Positions 44,698 through 56,527 of a stretch of 64,000 bases of DNA are shown here, piece by piece. Both the position numbers and the translations under genes were made by a program. Each line of letters starts with the position of its first letter. The stretch's first letter is position 1. The notes beneath the pieces are model-generated. The model did no database searches. It had not been told where the DNA came from and worked only from the letters and a program-made list of their open reading frames with translations. Source of the DNA: Colwellia sp. C2M11 (GTDB taxonomy: Bacteria > Pseudomonadota > Gammaproteobacteria > Enterobacterales > Alteromonadaceae); contig NZ_JAHKQD010000055.1 in the NCBI RefSeq assembly GCF_018860915.1, positions 1 to 64,000 of the forward strand, written 5' to 3'.

Positions 44698-46356
44698 TTA
44701 GTTTTTAGCATTTTTAAACGCAGCAGCCATAGCACTTAAACCAGTTTCTTCAACTTGGTTTAGGTTTTCCATTGCATCACGTTCTTCTGCTTGATCTTTT
44801 GCTTTGATAGATAAGCTGATAGTACGGTTCTTACGATCCACACCCATAAACTTAGCTTCAACGTCATCACCAACTTTAATTACTGTAGATGCATCTTCGA
44901 TACGCTCTACAGAAATGTCGCTAACACGTAAGTAACCTTCAACACTTTCAGCTAACTCAATTGTAGCGCCTTTAGCGTCAACTTCAGTTACTTTACCAGT
45001 AACGATAGTACCTTTCTTCTTATCAGTTAAGTACATGTTGAACGGGTCATCTTCAGCTTGTTTAACACCAAGAGAGATACGCTCACGCTCAGGGTCAACT
45101 TGAAGAACGATAGCAGTGATTTCATCGCCTTTCTTATAATCACGAACAGCTTCTTCACCGCCAGCCCATGAAATATCAGATAAGTGAACTAAACCATCTA
45201 TGCCGCCATCAAGACCAATGAAGATACCGAAGTCAGTGATTGACTTAATCTTACCTGATACTTTATCACCTTTGTTGAAGTTTTTAGCAAACTCTTCCCA
45301 AGGGTTAGCGATACATTGTTTAAGACCTAAAGAAATACGACGACGTTCTTCGTCAATTTCTAATACTAGTACTTCAACAGTGTCACCTAAGTTAACAACT
45401 TTAGATGGGTGGATGTTTTTGTTAGTCCAATCCATTTCAGAAACGTGAACTAAACCTTCAACGCCTTCTTGGATTTCAACGAAACAACCGTAGTCAGTTA
45501 AGTTAGTTACACGACCAGAAAGTTTAGAACCTTCTGGGTAACGGTTAGCAATTGCTACCCATGGATCTTCGCCTAACTGCTTCATACCTAGAGATACACG
45601 AGTGCGCTCACGGTCAAATTTCAATACTTTAACTTGAATTTCATCACCAACATTTACGATTTCACTTGGGTGCTTAACGCGTTTCCAAGCCATATCTGTG
45701 ATGTGAAGTAGGCCATCAATGCCGCCTAAGTCTACGAATGCACCGTAATCAGTAAGGTTTTTAACGATACCTTTAACTTCTTGGCCTTCCGCTAATGACT
45801 CTAGTAATTCATCACGTTCTGCACTACCTTCTGCTTCGATAACAGCACGACGTGAAACAACTACGTTATTACGCTTTTGATCAAGCTTAATAACTTTGAA
45901 TTCTAAATCTTTACCTTCAAGGTGAGCTGTGTCACGTACTGGACGTACATCAACTAATGAACCCGGTAAGAAAGCGCGAATATTGCTAACTTCAACCGTG
46001 AAACCACCTTTAACTTTACCGTTGATAACACCGATAATAGTTTCTTTTTCTTCGTAAGCTTTTTCAAGTACTTGCCATGCTTCGTGACGTTTAGCATCGT
46101 CACGTGAAAGTATAGTTTCACCGAAACCATCATCTGTAGCTTTAAGCGATACATCTACTTCATCACCAACAACCGCTTCAACTTCGCCAGCAGCGTTTTT
46201 GAATTGGTCGATTGAGATTACACTCTCAGATTTAAGACCAGCGTCAACAATTACGTTGTCTTTGGTTACTTTAACGATTGTGCCACGGATAATTGAACCC
46301 GGGCGAGTTTCGATTTCTTTTAAACTTTCTTCAAAAAGTTCTGCAAAATTTTCCAT
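44698..46356 (-). CDS. rpsA: 30S ribosomal protein S1
   Basis: S1 binds mRNA at the ribosome and helps start translation of structured messages. Six S1 (OB-fold) domains run in order, the first two diverged, then four clear repeats such as [40 protein letters not shown] and [18 protein letters not shown]. The chain is about 552 residues, near the E. coli length. Two ATGs in tandem occur at 46359 and 46356; I take the second ([11 protein letters not shown]), which fits the family. It follows cmk, as usual. S1 normally represses its own translation. Confidence 0.97.
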   Translation of the reverse strand: MENFAELFEESLKEIETRPGSIIRGTIVKVTKDNVIVDAGLKSESVISIDQFKNAAGEVEAVVGDEVDVSLKATDDGFGETILSRDDAKRHEAWQVLEKAYEEKETIIGVINGKVKGGFTVEVSNIRAFLPGSLVDVRPVRDTAHLEGKDLEFKVIKLDQKRNNVVVSRRAVIEAEGSAERDELLESLAEGQEVKGIVKNLTDYGAFVDLGGIDGLLHITDMAWKRVKHPSEIVNVGDEIQVKVLKFDRERTRVSLGMKQLGEDPWVAIANRYPEGSKLSGRVTNLTDYGCFVEIQEGVEGLVHVSEMDWTNKNIHPSKVVNLGDTVEVLVLEIDEERRRISLGLKQCIANPWEEFAKNFNKGDKVSGKIKSITDFGIFIGLDGGIDGLVHLSDISWAGGEEAVRDYKKGDEITAIVLQVDPERERISLGVKQAEDDPFNMYLTDKKKGTIVTGKVTEVDAKGATIELAESVEGYLRVSDISVERIEDASTVIKVGDDVEAKFMGVDRKNRTISLSIKAKDQAEERDAMENLNQVEETGLSAMAAAFKNAKN

Positions 46357-46503
46357 CATAACTTGTCTATTAACTCAGTTATTAATCCAGTCAACATCAT
46401 TGTTTCATGGGGTTATTAATTTAGCCTCGGTACATCCATGACGTAGGCTTTAGTTAAATTTATTTTTATTTAGTTTTTCAACATCAATAAAAAAAATAAG
46501 GGT

Positions 46504-47184
46504 TTATGTTAACTTTCCATTCGCAAATGAAAGGACTTTATTGACCACTTCTTGTATAGAAAGGCCAGTAGAATCAATAATTAACGCACCTTCTGCGGGA
46601 ATAAGAGGAGCGACTTCTCGGTTGCTATCTCTTTCATCTCGTTGACGTATGTCATCCAAAAGGCGCCCGATTTTAACATCAAAGCCCTTCTCTTTCAACT
46701 GATTAAATCGGCGTTCTGCTCTTTCTTCTGCACTAGCCGTCAAAAAAACCTTCACTGGTGCTTTAGAGAAAACAACAGTTCCCATATCGCGACCATCAGC
46801 AACTAACCCAGGAGCAACACTAAATGCACGCTGTCTACGTAATAAAGCTTCACGAACACGCGGAAAAGCAGCAACTTTTGATGCTAAAGCACCAATCTCC
46901 TCTGTTCGAATGGTGTCAGTAACATCTTCACCTTCTAAAATAACTTTACTTTCGCCTTCACCCGTTATTTCAAATTGTACATCAAGGTGCGCTGCCATAG
47001 GAATCAAGTGTTCTTCATCATCAAGATTAACATGATGATGTTGGGTTGCTACAGCAAGTACACGATAGATAGCACCACTATCGAGTAGGTGCCAACCAAG
47101 CTGTTCAGCAACAATTCTGGCAACAGTTCCTTTGCCTGCCCCACTTGGGCCATCAATAGTAATGACGGGAATGCTTTCCAGCAT
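46504..47184 (-). CDS. cmk: Cytidylate kinase
   Basis: It phosphorylates CMP and dCMP to the diphosphates. The 226-residue enzyme has the P-loop GPSGAGKGT at residues 12-20, the [14 protein letters not shown]-binding segment, [12 protein letters not shown], and the lid [16 protein letters not shown] lies eight bases before the ATG. It lies between aroA and rpsA, as in E. coli. Confidence 0.97.
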   Translation of the reverse strand: MLESIPVITIDGPSGAGKGTVARIVAEQLGWHLLDSGAIYRVLAVATQHHHVNLDDEEHLIPMAAHLDVQFEITGEGESKVILEGEDVTDTIRTEEIGALASKVAAFPRVREALLRRQRAFSVAPGLVADGRDMGTVVFSKAPVKVFLTASAEERAERRFNQLKEKGFDVKIGRLLDDIRQRDERDSNREVAPLIPAEGALIIDSTGLSIQEVVNKVLSFANGKLT

Positions 47185-47269
47185 ACATATTTCTCCTTAT
47201 CTCAAAAATCGGCAGAATTATACTGGATTTATGTATTAAAATCGCCAAAAAAAATATTTTGTAACCTGT

Positions 47270-48550
47270 TTAACAAGAAACTTGTGCTAATTTGTCAAAG
47301 TAGTCAGGAAATGTTTTCGCCGTACATTTAGGGTCATTGATAGTGACAGGTGTATCACTTAATGCCACAAGCGAAAAACACATAGCGACACGATGATCAT
47401 TATAAGTATCAATTTCAGCATGCTTTAATGAAGCCGGCGGAGTTATAGTAATAAAATCTTCACCCTCTATTACTTCTGCCCCTACCTTTCTAAGCTCTGT
47501 TGCCATAGCAGTTAATCTATCAGTTTCTTTTACTCGCCAATTATAAATATTACGAATGGTTGTTGTACCTTTCGCAAAAAGTGCCGCTGTTGCAATAGTC
47601 ATTGCAGCGTCAGGGATATGATTCATATCCATATCAACTGCCGTCAATGGTTTACCTACAACACTGATTGATTCATCAGCCCAAGTAACTTCTGCACCCA
47701 TTTTTTCAAGCACATCGGCAAAATGTTTATCACCTTGAACACTTAATGTTCCAACACCATGTACTGTAACTTTTCCACCTTTAATTGCACCGGCAGCTAA
47801 AAAGTATGACGCTGAAGAGGCATCCCCTTCAACCATGTACTTTTCAACAGCTTGGTATGATTGGTTACCTGTAACGATAAAGGATTGATAGTTATTATTT
47901 TGCACATCCACGCCAAATCGACTCATGATATTAAGTGTAATATCTATATATGGCTTAGAAACTAATTCACCTTCAATTTCGATATTGGTGTCTGTTGCTA
48001 ATAAAGGGGCAACCATTAATATCGCTGTTAAAAACTGGCTTGAAATTGAACCATCAATACTAACAGTTTTACCTGTTAACGCTTTACCAGATATTTTTAC
48101 TGGTGGGTAATCTTTATTTTCAAGGTACTCTATACCAGCACCAAGTTGTGCAAGTGCATCAACCAAATGACCAATAGGTCGCTCTTTCATTCGTGGTTCA
48201 CCTGTTAAAACAAATTCCCCCTCACTGGCAGCTAATGCAGCACATAATGGACGCATTGCAGTACCTGCATTACCCAAATATAAGTCTAAAGGTTTATCTG
48301 TTTTAAAAAAGCCATTATTGCCAACAACAGTACATTCTGTACCACAATCACTTAACGTGTATTTAATACCAAGTGTTGTTAATGCGTTAAGCATATGCTC
48401 AATATCTTCACTAACAAGTAAGTTAGTAATTTTAGTCACGCCATTAGCCAATGCGGCAATTAGCAATGCACGATTAGATAAGCTTTTTGAGCCTGGTAAG
48501 AAAATCTCGCCGTTAATCTTGCCAATTGGCTGTAATGTTAACTGCTCCAT
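47270..48550 (-). CDS. aroA: 3-phosphoshikimate 1-carboxyvinyltransferase (EPSP synthase)
   Basis: This is the sixth step of the shikimate pathway and the target of glyphosate. The 426-residue enzyme has [20 protein letters not shown] for phosphate and PEP binding, [32 protein letters not shown], and the C-terminal [14 protein letters not shown]. The Gly of [10 protein letters not shown] is in the form usual for glyphosate-sensitive class I enzymes. The start is at ATG 48550 ([10 protein letters not shown]), one base after the serC stop; longer frames run back into serC. serC and aroA are translationally coupled. Confidence 0.97.
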   Translation of the reverse strand: MEQLTLQPIGKINGEIFLPGSKSLSNRALLIAALANGVTKITNLLVSEDIEHMLNALTTLGIKYTLSDCGTECTVVGNNGFFKTDKPLDLYLGNAGTAMRPLCAALAASEGEFVLTGEPRMKERPIGHLVDALAQLGAGIEYLENKDYPPVKISGKALTGKTVSIDGSISSQFLTAILMVAPLLATDTNIEIEGELVSKPYIDITLNIMSRFGVDVQNNNYQSFIVTGNQSYQAVEKYMVEGDASSASYFLAAGAIKGGKVTVHGVGTLSVQGDKHFADVLEKMGAEVTWADESISVVGKPLTAVDMDMNHIPDAAMTIATAALFAKGTTTIRNIYNWRVKETDRLTAMATELRKVGAEVIEGEDFITITPPASLKHAEIDTYNDHRVAMCFSLVALSDTPVTINDPKCTAKTFPDYFDKLAQVSC

Positions 48551-48551
48551 A

Positions 48552-49640
48552 CTACTTATTCCCCTTTTCAAATTCTTGCATAAAATCAACCAACGCTTGC
48601 ACACCTTCAATTGGCATTGCATTGTATATACTTGCACGCATACCACCGACAATTCTATGACCTTGTAAAGCCATTAAGCCTTGTTGTTCAGCTTGTGCTA
48701 AAAACGTTTCATTTAAGCTTTCATCTTTAAGCCAAAATGGGATATTCATTTTACTACGATACTTGTGTTCAACAGTGTTTTGATAAAAATCACTGGCATC
48801 GATTGTTTGGTACAACAATTCAGCTTTAGCCTGATTAACTTTAGCTATGGCGCTCACTCCACCTAGTGCTTTAAGCCATTGAAAAACTAATCCTGCTAAA
48901 TACCATGCATACGTTGGTGGCGTGTTATACATAGAATCATTATTGGCTGAAGTTTCGTAATTCATAATACAAGGTGTTGCTTTTTGTGCATTCCCAAGTA
49001 AATCTTCACGAACAATGACAATTGTTAACCCTGAAGGTCCAATGTTTTTCTGAGCTCCAGCATAAATAACACCAAATTTAGTGACATCTATTTCATGAGA
49101 TAAGATAGTTGATGACATATCAGCAACAAGTGGAATGCCATTGGTATCAGGTACATCATTAATTTCAATGCCATCAACCGTTTCATTCGGACAGTAATGA
49201 ACATAAGCAGCATCACTATTGAGTGGCCATTGTTCACTCGGCATTAAGCTTATTTCACCATCAGAATGCTCTTCTCGAATATTAATCACATTAATTTCAC
49301 CGAAGTTTTGCGCTTCAATAGCTGCCGCTTTTGACCATGAACCATTCACGATATAATCAGCAGATTTACCTGGTGGCAATAAGTTTAGCGGTACCGCTGA
49401 GAATTGACCTCGTCCGCCACCATGGCAAAATAATACTTTATAATTGCTTGGGATAGCCATAAGTTCACGTAAATCTGCTTCAGCTTTTGCAGCCATAGCC
49501 ATATATACACTACTACGATGACTTAGCTCCATTACTGAGCTACCTGTATTATTCCAATGAATAAACTCTTTTTGTGCTTTTGCCATTACCGGCTTAGGTA
49601 ACATTGCTGGACCCGCACAAAAATTAAATATTTCTGACAT
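48552..49640 (-). CDS. serC: Phosphoserine aminotransferase
   Basis: This PLP enzyme of serine (and pyridoxine) synthesis converts 3-phosphohydroxypyruvate and glutamate to phosphoserine. The 362-residue chain begins [12 protein letters not shown] and has [15 protein letters not shown], and PLP-binding Lys198 in [12 protein letters not shown]. It overlaps nothing; aroA starts one base after the stop. Upstream lies the tandem repeat 49702-49917 rather than pheA or tyrA genes. Confidence 0.97.
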   Translation of the reverse strand: MSEIFNFCAGPAMLPKPVMAKAQKEFIHWNNTGSSVMELSHRSSVYMAMAAKAEADLRELMAIPSNYKVLFCHGGGRGQFSAVPLNLLPPGKSADYIVNGSWSKAAAIEAQNFGEINVINIREEHSDGEISLMPSEQWPLNSDAAYVHYCPNETVDGIEINDVPDTNGIPLVADMSSTILSHEIDVTKFGVIYAGAQKNIGPSGLTIVIVREDLLGNAQKATPCIMNYETSANNDSMYNTPPTYAWYLAGLVFQWLKALGGVSAIAKVNQAKAELLYQTIDASDFYQNTVEHKYRSKMNIPFWLKDESLNETFLAQAEQQGLMALQGHRIVGGMRASIYNAMPIEGVQALVDFMQEFEKGNK

Positions 49641-49701
49641 TATCTTTTTCTCAAAATAGGTGACTTTAACTTATCAAGCCTTAAAATATACACTTGATAT
49701 A

Positions 49702-49917
49702 CCGTTCATCCTGAACATACACGTGCTTTGCCATCAGGATAATTGCTCCTTGCATAATCCTAATAAGTTACCTCCTTGTAACGACATGGCACCGCAAAAT
49801 ACTGCTCCTCTTGAACATACACGCTCTTTACCATCAGGATAATTGCTCCTGCATTATCCTAATAAGTCACATCCTTGTAACGACATGGCACCGCGAAATA
49901 CCGTTCATCCTGAACAT
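49702..49917. repeat. About 99-bp tandem repeat, 2.2 copies, between gyrA and serC
   Basis: Copy 1 (49702-49801), copy 2 (49802-49900) and the first 17 bases of a third (49901-49917) share blocks such as TGAACATACACG, CCATCAGGATAATTGCTCCT, CTAATAAGT and CCTTGTAACGACATGGCACC. Each unit holds three small hairpins (GTTCA-TCC-TGAAC, AGGAT...ATCCT, GTTAC...GTAAC). Short open frames across it on the plus strand are repeat by-products. It fills most of the 323-bp gap and may affect the serC leader. Confidence 0.8.
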
Positions 49918-49945
49918 AAAAAAAGGCGGTTATTAGCCGCCTTTA
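49915..49945 (-). terminator. Terminator of gyrA
   Basis: The stem AAAGGCGG / CCGCCTTT with a 7-base loop, read on the minus strand, is followed by seven T residues, about 20 bp after the stop. Confidence 0.9.
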
Positions 49946-49963
49946 TTTCATATGTGACGCCTA

Positions 49964-52681
49964 TTATTGGTCGTCGGGTGTACTTTCGTTATCTAATTGT
50001 TCATTACTTTCAGAAGTATCAGGGGATAATGTTTGCTCTGCTTCAATAGCATCTACATTCTCACCTTCTTCTCCTTCGGGTAATTCTGGCTCAATAACCT
50101 CATCAATACGTTGAAGTGCAACAACATGTTCACCTTCAACTGTACGAATTAAACGAACACCTTGGGTATTACGACCAATAACACTCACTTCATTAACACG
50201 CGTTCGTACTAATGTACCGTTATCAGTGATAACCATAATCTCGTCAAGATCTTCAACTTGAACAGCGCCAACAACTTTACCGTTACGTTCACTAACTTTA
50301 ATAGAAACAACACCTTTCGTTGCTCTACTCTTCGCAGGATACTCATTTAGGTCAGTGCGTTTACCAAAACCATTTTCAGTAATGGTTAAAATAGGACCGT
50401 CATTCTTAGGAACAATCAGTGATACTACCTTTTGATCGTCTTCAAGTTTAATACCACGAACACCAGTACCGGTTCTACCAATAGGTTTTAACGCCCAACG
50501 TTGTTCACCTGTTTCAGGATCAAGCTTAATTTCACCTGTTTCACTATCACGAACTTTTTCGTTGAAGCGTACAACTTTACCCGCATCGGAGAACAGCATG
50601 ATGTCATTATTACCATCTGTAATATCAACACCAATTAAGGTATCGTCATCACGTAGATTTAACGCAATAATACCGTTAGCTCTTTGATTTTTATAAGCAG
50701 TTAACGCTGTTTTCTTAACAGTACCAGACGCTGTCGCCATGATAATGTATTTATCTTCCTCATACTCACGTACAGGTAGAATTGCTGTAATACGTTCATC
50801 ATTCTCTAATGGTAAAATATTAACAATTGGACGGCCACGGGCCGTTCTACTTGCTAGTGGTAACTGATAAACTTTCAACCAGTACAACTTACCGCGATCT
50901 GAGAAGCATAATATAGTATCATGAGTGTTAGCGACTAATAAGCGTTCAATAAAATCTTCTTCTTTCATCTTAGTTGCAGCTTTACCTTTGCCACCACGAC
51001 GTTGAGCTTCATAATCACTTAACACTTGGTACTTAACATAACCTTCGTGAGAAAGTGTTACGACAACATCTTCCTCAGTTATTAAATCTTCTAGTGATAA
51101 ATCATGAGACGCATTAGTAATTTCTGTTCGGCGTTCATCACCAAATTCATCTCTAATAACTTCTAGTTCTTCGCGAATAACTTCCATTAAACGCTCAGGA
51201 CTTTCTAAAATAAGCATTAATTCAGCAATAAGATCTAATAACTCTTTGTACTCATTTAGAATCTTTTCATGTTCAAGACCACTTAACTTATACAATTGTA
51301 GTTCAACAATTGCTTTAGCTTGTACCGGTGTTAAGTAATACTTGTTATCACGAATACCAAATTGTGGTTCTAACCACTCAGGACGAGCTGCATGAGTACC
51401 TGCACGCTCCAACATCGCGCTAACATTACCTAGTTCCCAACCTTGAGCTACTAATTTCTCTTCCGCTTCTTTTCTTGACGGAGAGGTTTTAACTAATTCA
51501 ATGATAGGTTCAATATTAGCAAGCGCAATCGATAGACCTTCTAATATATGTGCTCGATCACGGGCTTTTCTAAGTTCGAAGATAGTACGACGCGTAACAA
51601 CTTCACGGCGATGAAGAACAAACTCTTCAAGCATTTCTTTTAGATTAAATATTTTCGGTTGGCCATTACCTAATGCCACCATATTAAAACCAAAAGATAC
51701 TTGCATTTGCGTAAGTTTAAATAAGTTATTTAATACAACTTCACCTACGTCGCCACGTTTAATCTCGATAACCATACGCATGCCGTCTTTATCAGACTCA
51801 TCACGTAATGCTGAAATACCCTCAAGACGTTTTTCTTTAACAAGCTCAGCCATCTTTTCAATCAGGCGTGCTTTGTTAACTTGGTAAGGTAATTCGTGAA
51901 CAATGATTGTTTCCTTACCTGATGTTTCGTGAACTTCAATTTCCGCACGTGCACGAATCTTTATTTTACCACGACCTGTTCGGTATGCTTCTTCTATACC
52001 TGCTCTACCACTAATAATAGCGGCAGTAGGAAAATCAGGACCAGGGATATGCGTTAAAAGTTCTTCAAACGTAATGTCACTGTTATCGATTAACGCTAAA
52101 CAACCGTTAATAACTTCTGTTAAATTATGCGGTGGAATATTAGTAGCCATACCAACAGCAATACCTGAACCACCATTAACAAGTAGGTTAGGAATACGGG
52201 TAGGCATTACTGCTGGAATAAACTCTGTACCATCATAGTTAGGTACAAAATCAACAGTTTCTTTATCTAAGTCGGCAAGAATCGAATGCGCAATTTTAGA
52301 CATTCTAATTTCGGTATAACGCATTGCAGCTGCACTATCACCATCAACAGAGCCGAAATTACCTTGACCATCAACCAACATATAACGTAAAGAAAATGAT
52401 TGCGCCATACGAACGATAGTATCGTAAACAGCAGTATCACCGTGCGGGTGATATTTACCTATAACGTCACCAACCACACGGGCTGATTTTTTATAAGGTT
52501 TGTTCCAATCATTCCCTAAAACTTCCATAGCGAATAATACGCGACGATGTACAGGTTTTAATCCATCGCGAACGTCAGGCAATGCACGCCCAACGATTAC
52601 GCTCATGGCATAATCTAGGTAGGATGTTTTTAACTCATCCTCAATATTTACTGGAACTATTTCTTTGGCCAGATCTGACAT
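49964..52681 (-). CDS. gyrA: DNA gyrase subunit A
   Basis: GyrA is the breakage-reunion subunit of gyrase, which introduces negative supercoils with GyrB. The 905-residue chain has the catalytic Tyr122 in [10 protein letters not shown], the quinolone-region [20 protein letters not shown] with Thr83 and Asp87, the GyrA box QRRGGKG before the C-terminal beta-pinwheel, and an acidic tail. Thr83 instead of the E. coli Ser is a natural variant seen in several genera. AAGGGA lies upstream of the ATG. It is divergent from ubiG, as in E. coli. Confidence 0.98.
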   Translation of the reverse strand: MSDLAKEIVPVNIEDELKTSYLDYAMSVIVGRALPDVRDGLKPVHRRVLFAMEVLGNDWNKPYKKSARVVGDVIGKYHPHGDTAVYDTIVRMAQSFSLRYMLVDGQGNFGSVDGDSAAAMRYTEIRMSKIAHSILADLDKETVDFVPNYDGTEFIPAVMPTRIPNLLVNGGSGIAVGMATNIPPHNLTEVINGCLALIDNSDITFEELLTHIPGPDFPTAAIISGRAGIEEAYRTGRGKIKIRARAEIEVHETSGKETIIVHELPYQVNKARLIEKMAELVKEKRLEGISALRDESDKDGMRMVIEIKRGDVGEVVLNNLFKLTQMQVSFGFNMVALGNGQPKIFNLKEMLEEFVLHRREVVTRRTIFELRKARDRAHILEGLSIALANIEPIIELVKTSPSRKEAEEKLVAQGWELGNVSAMLERAGTHAARPEWLEPQFGIRDNKYYLTPVQAKAIVELQLYKLSGLEHEKILNEYKELLDLIAELMLILESPERLMEVIREELEVIRDEFGDERRTEITNASHDLSLEDLITEEDVVVTLSHEGYVKYQVLSDYEAQRRGGKGKAATKMKEEDFIERLLVANTHDTILCFSDRGKLYWLKVYQLPLASRTARGRPIVNILPLENDERITAILPVREYEEDKYIIMATASGTVKKTALTAYKNQRANGIIALNLRDDDTLIGVDITDGNNDIMLFSDAGKVVRFNEKVRDSETGEIKLDPETGEQRWALKPIGRTGTGVRGIKLEDDQKVVSLIVPKNDGPILTITENGFGKRTDLNEYPAKSRATKGVVSIKVSERNGKVVGAVQVEDLDEIMVITDNGTLVRTRVNEVSVIGRNTQGVRLIRTVEGEHVVALQRIDEVIEPELPEGEEGENVDAIEAEQTLSPDTSESNEQLDNESTPDDQ

Positions 52682-52986
52682 ATATAGACGTATCCCTTAA
52701 CTTAAAATGTAACTATAAAATCACAATATTTTTATTATTATATTTTCATAAAAAATATATAAATCAACGCGGCATAATAGCACAATTTTGAGTGATGCCA
52801 AACAGCTTTATTTGCCCATTTACAAGGAGATGGAGTACTAATAAAAAAGTGATGATAAAAACAACAAATGCACAGTTAAATTGCTCTACTCTATTACTTT
52901 AGCTGCTGTTTGCGCTTCGTTTGCGCTTTGCTTAGTTAAAAGTTTCGTTTAGAATTGAATAATTCAAAAATTAACTAGACATAACC
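52682..52986. other. Divergent gyrA-ubiG gap
   Basis: 305 bp, AT-rich, expected to carry both promoters. I see no convincing motif; a small direct repeat of TTGCGCTT occurs near 52912-52940. Confidence 0.3.
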
Positions 52987-53715
52987 ATGACAGAAACTAA
53001 TAAAATGCTGAATGTGAATGATGCTGAAATTGCTAAATTTGAGCAAATTGCAAATCAGTGGTGGGATTTAACAGGTGATTTTAAACCATTACATCAGGTT
53101 AACCCACTAAGAGTACAATTTATATGTCAGCATATTAGCGAACAACAAAGCGAACTCTTTTCTAAAAAGGTAATTGATGTTGGCTGTGGTGGTGGTATTT
53201 TATCAGAATCTTTAGCTAAATTAGGTGCTAATGTTACTGGTATTGATATGGGAACTGAACCACTTAACGTTGCTAAGTTACACGCACTCGAATCAGGTTT
53301 AACAATTAATTACGAAAAAATAACCGCTGAAGAAAAAGCACAACAAAACCACGAAAGTTTTGACATGGTAACTTGTATGGAAATGCTAGAGCATGTTCCC
53401 GACCCTGCTTCTATAATAAATGCTTGTGCAAACTTAGTAAAACCTGGAGGTTTAGTCTTTTTCTCAACACTCAATAAAACAGTCAAATCTTATTTACTTG
53501 CTATTTTAGCCGCAGAGAAAATATTTAAGTTAGTACCTGATGGTACACATGAGCATGATAAGTTTATCAAGCCTTCGCAATTAATAAGTTGGGCTGAACA
53601 ATGTGGGTTAAATTGTATTGATGCTAGCGGTATTCATTACAATCCAATTTCTGAGAATCATAAATTAACAAATAACTTAGATGTGAACTACATTTTGTGC
53701 TGTAAGAAAATATAA
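52987..53715 (+). CDS. ubiG: Ubiquinone biosynthesis O-methyltransferase
   Basis: UbiG methylates two hydroxyl groups during ubiquinone synthesis, using S-adenosylmethionine. The 242-residue class I methyltransferase begins with the typical DAEIAKFEQIANQWWDLTGD and has the SAM motif VIDVGCGGGILSESLAKLGA, then MEMLEHVPDP. The Shine-Dalgarno sequence is weak. It is divergent from gyrA, an order shared with E. coli. Confidence 0.96.
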   Translation: MTETNKMLNVNDAEIAKFEQIANQWWDLTGDFKPLHQVNPLRVQFICQHISEQQSELFSKKVIDVGCGGGILSESLAKLGANVTGIDMGTEPLNVAKLHALESGLTINYEKITAEEKAQQNHESFDMVTCMEMLEHVPDPASIINACANLVKPGGLVFFSTLNKTVKSYLLAILAAEKIFKLVPDGTHEHDKFIKPSQLISWAEQCGLNCIDASGIHYNPISENHKLTNNLDVNYILCCKKI

Positions 53716-54180
53716 TTTACGCATTTGTTTTTTTTTCAATCAAGTTGTTCAAACTACAAACAAAACAGCTAAGCAATTGATTTAAAGGATTATTTTTATT
53801 TCTCTCAAATTCCATATTTAATCGTTGTGAAAATATATTAAAATTAATTAAAATATTTTTAGCGAATTATTTATTTAAAAATAAAGATTGATTTTAGCAA
53901 ATTACTAAAGCTTTTAATGGTAGTAGGTTAGTCATTACTAACCTAATGCAATCAATCGAAAAATCAAGTGAAATTAGCACTTTTTTATCACTTGCAATAA
54001 TAACCAAACCTCATTATCTTGTGTCTATATTTACAAACAAACCCTAGATGTTGTGCATGCACTTTTTAACCAGTCTATTTATTAGGCTATTTGAAAAGCA
54101 GGTACAACACAGGACTCTTTAGTGATAAATAACGTTTTAAAACTAAAGAAAACAATAACAATTTACACCACAGGCCTTTC
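53716..54180. other. ubiG-nrdA gap with control region
   Basis: It contains a perfect 9-bp hairpin, TAGGTTAGT / ACTAACCTA (53924-53945), and the paired NrdR boxes at 54009-54056. The remainder is AT-rich with nothing recognised. Confidence 0.5.
54009..54056 (+). promoter_or_regulatory. Paired NrdR boxes upstream of nrdA
   Basis: Two sites, CCTCATTATCTTGTGT (54009-54024) and ACCCTAGATGTTGTGC (54041-54056), each match the NrdR box acaCwAtATaTwGtgt at about 12 of 16 positions, and their centres are 32 bp apart, the spacing usual for NrdR. NrdR with ATP/dATP represses ribonucleotide reductase genes. nrdR is not in the window. Confidence 0.7.
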
Positions 54181-56451
54181 ATGACTAATAAACTTTTTGT
54201 TACTAAGCGTAATGGCGAAAAAGAACCCATCGATTTAGAGAAAATTCACCGCGTTATTGCTTGGGCAGCTGAAGATCTTGATGACGTTTCTGTTTCTCAA
54301 GTTGAATTAAAATCTCATATTCAATTTTATGATGGTATTAAAACGGCTGATATTCATGAAACGATTATTAAAGCAGCCGCAGATTTAATATCAGAAGAGA
54401 CACCTGATTATCAATATTTAGCTGCCAGACTAGCGGTTTTTCATTTACGTAAGAAAGCTTATGGCCAATTTGAGCCACCAAAACTATATGACCATATAGT
54501 GAAGCTGGTTGACTCAGGTAAATATGATCAACATTTATTAGTTGATTACGATGAAAGCGATTTCGAACATATGTCGCTATTTTTAGATCATAGTCGTGAT
54601 TTAAACTTCAGCTATGCTGCAGTTAAGCAACTCGAAGGTAAATACTTAGTACAGAACCGTGTTAATGGTGAAATTTATGAAAGCGCACAGTTTTTATATA
54701 TTTTAGTTGCTGCCTGTTTATTCGCTAAATATCCGAAAGAAACTAGGTTAAGTTATATTAAGGGGTTCTATAACGCTATATCAACCTTTAAGATATCGTT
54801 ACCAACCCCAATAATGGCGGGGGTTAGAACACCAACTCGTCAATTTTCATCATGTGTATTAATAGAATGTGATGATTCTTTAGATTCGATTAACGCAACA
54901 TCAAGCGCAATAGTAAAATATGTTTCTCAACGTGCTGGAATTGGCGTTAATGCAGGACGTATTCGTGCATTAGGTAGTACTATTCGTAATGGTGAAGCCT
55001 TTCATACCGGATGTATTCCGTTCTATAAACACTTCCAAACAGCTGTTAAAAGTTGTTCTCAAGGTGGTGTTCGTGGCGGTGCCGCTACCTTGTTCTATCC
55101 GCTTTGGCATTTAGAAGTTGAAAGCTTACTGGTACTTAAAAACAATCGTGGTGTTGAAGAAAACCGTGTTAGACATTTAGATTACGGCGTTCAATTTAAC
55201 AAAGTCATGTATCAACGTCTGATTAAAGGTGGCCATATTACCCTGTTTAGCCCTAGTGATGTTCCAGGACTTTATGATGCATTCTTTGAAGATCAAGACA
55301 AGTTTGAAGCGCTTTATGTACAATATGAAAACGATGATTCAATTCGTAAAAAACGCATTAAAGCAATAGAGTTATTTACGTTATTCGCACAAGAGCGTGC
55401 GAGTACTGGCCGTATATATTTACAAAACGTTGATCATTGTAATACTCATAGTCCGTTTGACCCAAGCAAAGCCCCTATTCGTCAAAGTAACTTGTGTTTA
55501 GAAATTGCCTTACCAACTAAGCCAATGACTGATATCAACGATGAAAATGGTGAAATAGCACTCTGTACCTTATCTGCTTTTAACTTAGGTGCAATTGAGT
55601 CTCTTGATGAACTAGAAGAGTTGGCCGATTTAGCCGTACGTGCGCTAGATAACTTATTAGATTATCAAGACTACCCTATTCCTGCGGCCCGTAGTGCGAG
55701 TTTAGCACGCCGTACGTTAGGCATAGGTGTAATCAATTATGCTTATTATTTAGCTAAAAATGGCTTATATTATTCAAACGGTAGTGCCAATAATTTAACC
55801 CATAAAACCTTTGAAGCCATCCAGTATTATTTACTGAAAGCGACTAACGGTTTAGCAAAAGAAAAAGGTGCTTGTCCTAAGTTTGATGAAACTCGTCTTG
55901 CTCAAGGTATTTTACCAATTGATACTTATAAAAAATCTATTGATGATATTACCGGTGAACCGTTACATTTAGATTGGGAATCATTGCGCGCAAGTATTCA
56001 AAAATATGGTGTACGTAATTCAACTGTATCGGCTTTGATGCCATCTGAAACTTCATCTCAAATATCAAATGCAACAAATGGCATTGAACCACCTCGTGGT
56101 TTGATCAGTGTTAAAGCCAGTAAAGATGGCATACTAAAACAAGTTGTACCTGAGTATCAGAAACTTAAAGACAATTACGAATTACTTTGGAATATCCCAA
56201 GCAATGAAGGTTATTTAGAGCTTGTTGGTATTATGCAAAAATTTGTTGACCAAACTATTTCTGCAAATACCAATTATGATCCGGCTAAGTTTGACGGTGG
56301 CAAAGTGCCAATTAAACAAATTTTAAAAGACATATTAACTGCTTATAAGCTTGGTGTTAAAACCATGTATTACCATAACACTCGTGATGGTGCGAATGAT
56401 GATATGGAAGTAGAAGATGATAGCTGCGCTGGTGGTGCTTGCAAAATATAA
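54181..56451 (+). CDS. nrdA: Class Ia ribonucleoside-diphosphate reductase, alpha subunit
   Basis: It makes deoxyribonucleotides from ribonucleoside diphosphates. The 756-residue chain has an N-terminal ATP-cone (residues about 4-95, VTKRNGEKEPIDLEKIHRVI), which gives dATP feedback. The reaction Cys pair and radical Cys include SSCVLIECDD and QSNLCLEIALP, with tyrosines of the radical path in the YYHNTRD region. The C-terminal redox pair is in DDSCAGGACKI. It heads nrdA-nrdB-yfaE. The NrdR boxes at 54009-54056 are the likely control. Confidence 0.97.
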   Translation: MTNKLFVTKRNGEKEPIDLEKIHRVIAWAAEDLDDVSVSQVELKSHIQFYDGIKTADIHETIIKAAADLISEETPDYQYLAARLAVFHLRKKAYGQFEPPKLYDHIVKLVDSGKYDQHLLVDYDESDFEHMSLFLDHSRDLNFSYAAVKQLEGKYLVQNRVNGEIYESAQFLYILVAACLFAKYPKETRLSYIKGFYNAISTFKISLPTPIMAGVRTPTRQFSSCVLIECDDSLDSINATSSAIVKYVSQRAGIGVNAGRIRALGSTIRNGEAFHTGCIPFYKHFQTAVKSCSQGGVRGGAATLFYPLWHLEVESLLVLKNNRGVEENRVRHLDYGVQFNKVMYQRLIKGGHITLFSPSDVPGLYDAFFEDQDKFEALYVQYENDDSIRKKRIKAIELFTLFAQERASTGRIYLQNVDHCNTHSPFDPSKAPIRQSNLCLEIALPTKPMTDINDENGEIALCTLSAFNLGAIESLDELEELADLAVRALDNLLDYQDYPIPAARSASLARRTLGIGVINYAYYLAKNGLYYSNGSANNLTHKTFEAIQYYLLKATNGLAKEKGACPKFDETRLAQGILPIDTYKKSIDDITGEPLHLDWESLRASIQKYGVRNSTVSALMPSETSSQISNATNGIEPPRGLISVKASKDGILKQVVPEYQKLKDNYELLWNIPSNEGYLELVGIMQKFVDQTISANTNYDPAKFDGGKVPIKQILKDILTAYKLGVKTMYYHNTRDGANDDMEVEDDSCAGGACKI

Positions 56452-56527
56452 TACCTAAGTGATTACGTAATCAGGTATATAACAATCATCAAATAATATA
56501 ACGAACACAATTCAACAAATGAAATCA

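Noticed and set aside
49660-50049. Two small plus-strand frames with similar sequences (PNKLPPCNDMAP and PNKSHPCNDMAP)
   Set aside because: The similarity is due to the 99-bp tandem repeat; no start signals are present.
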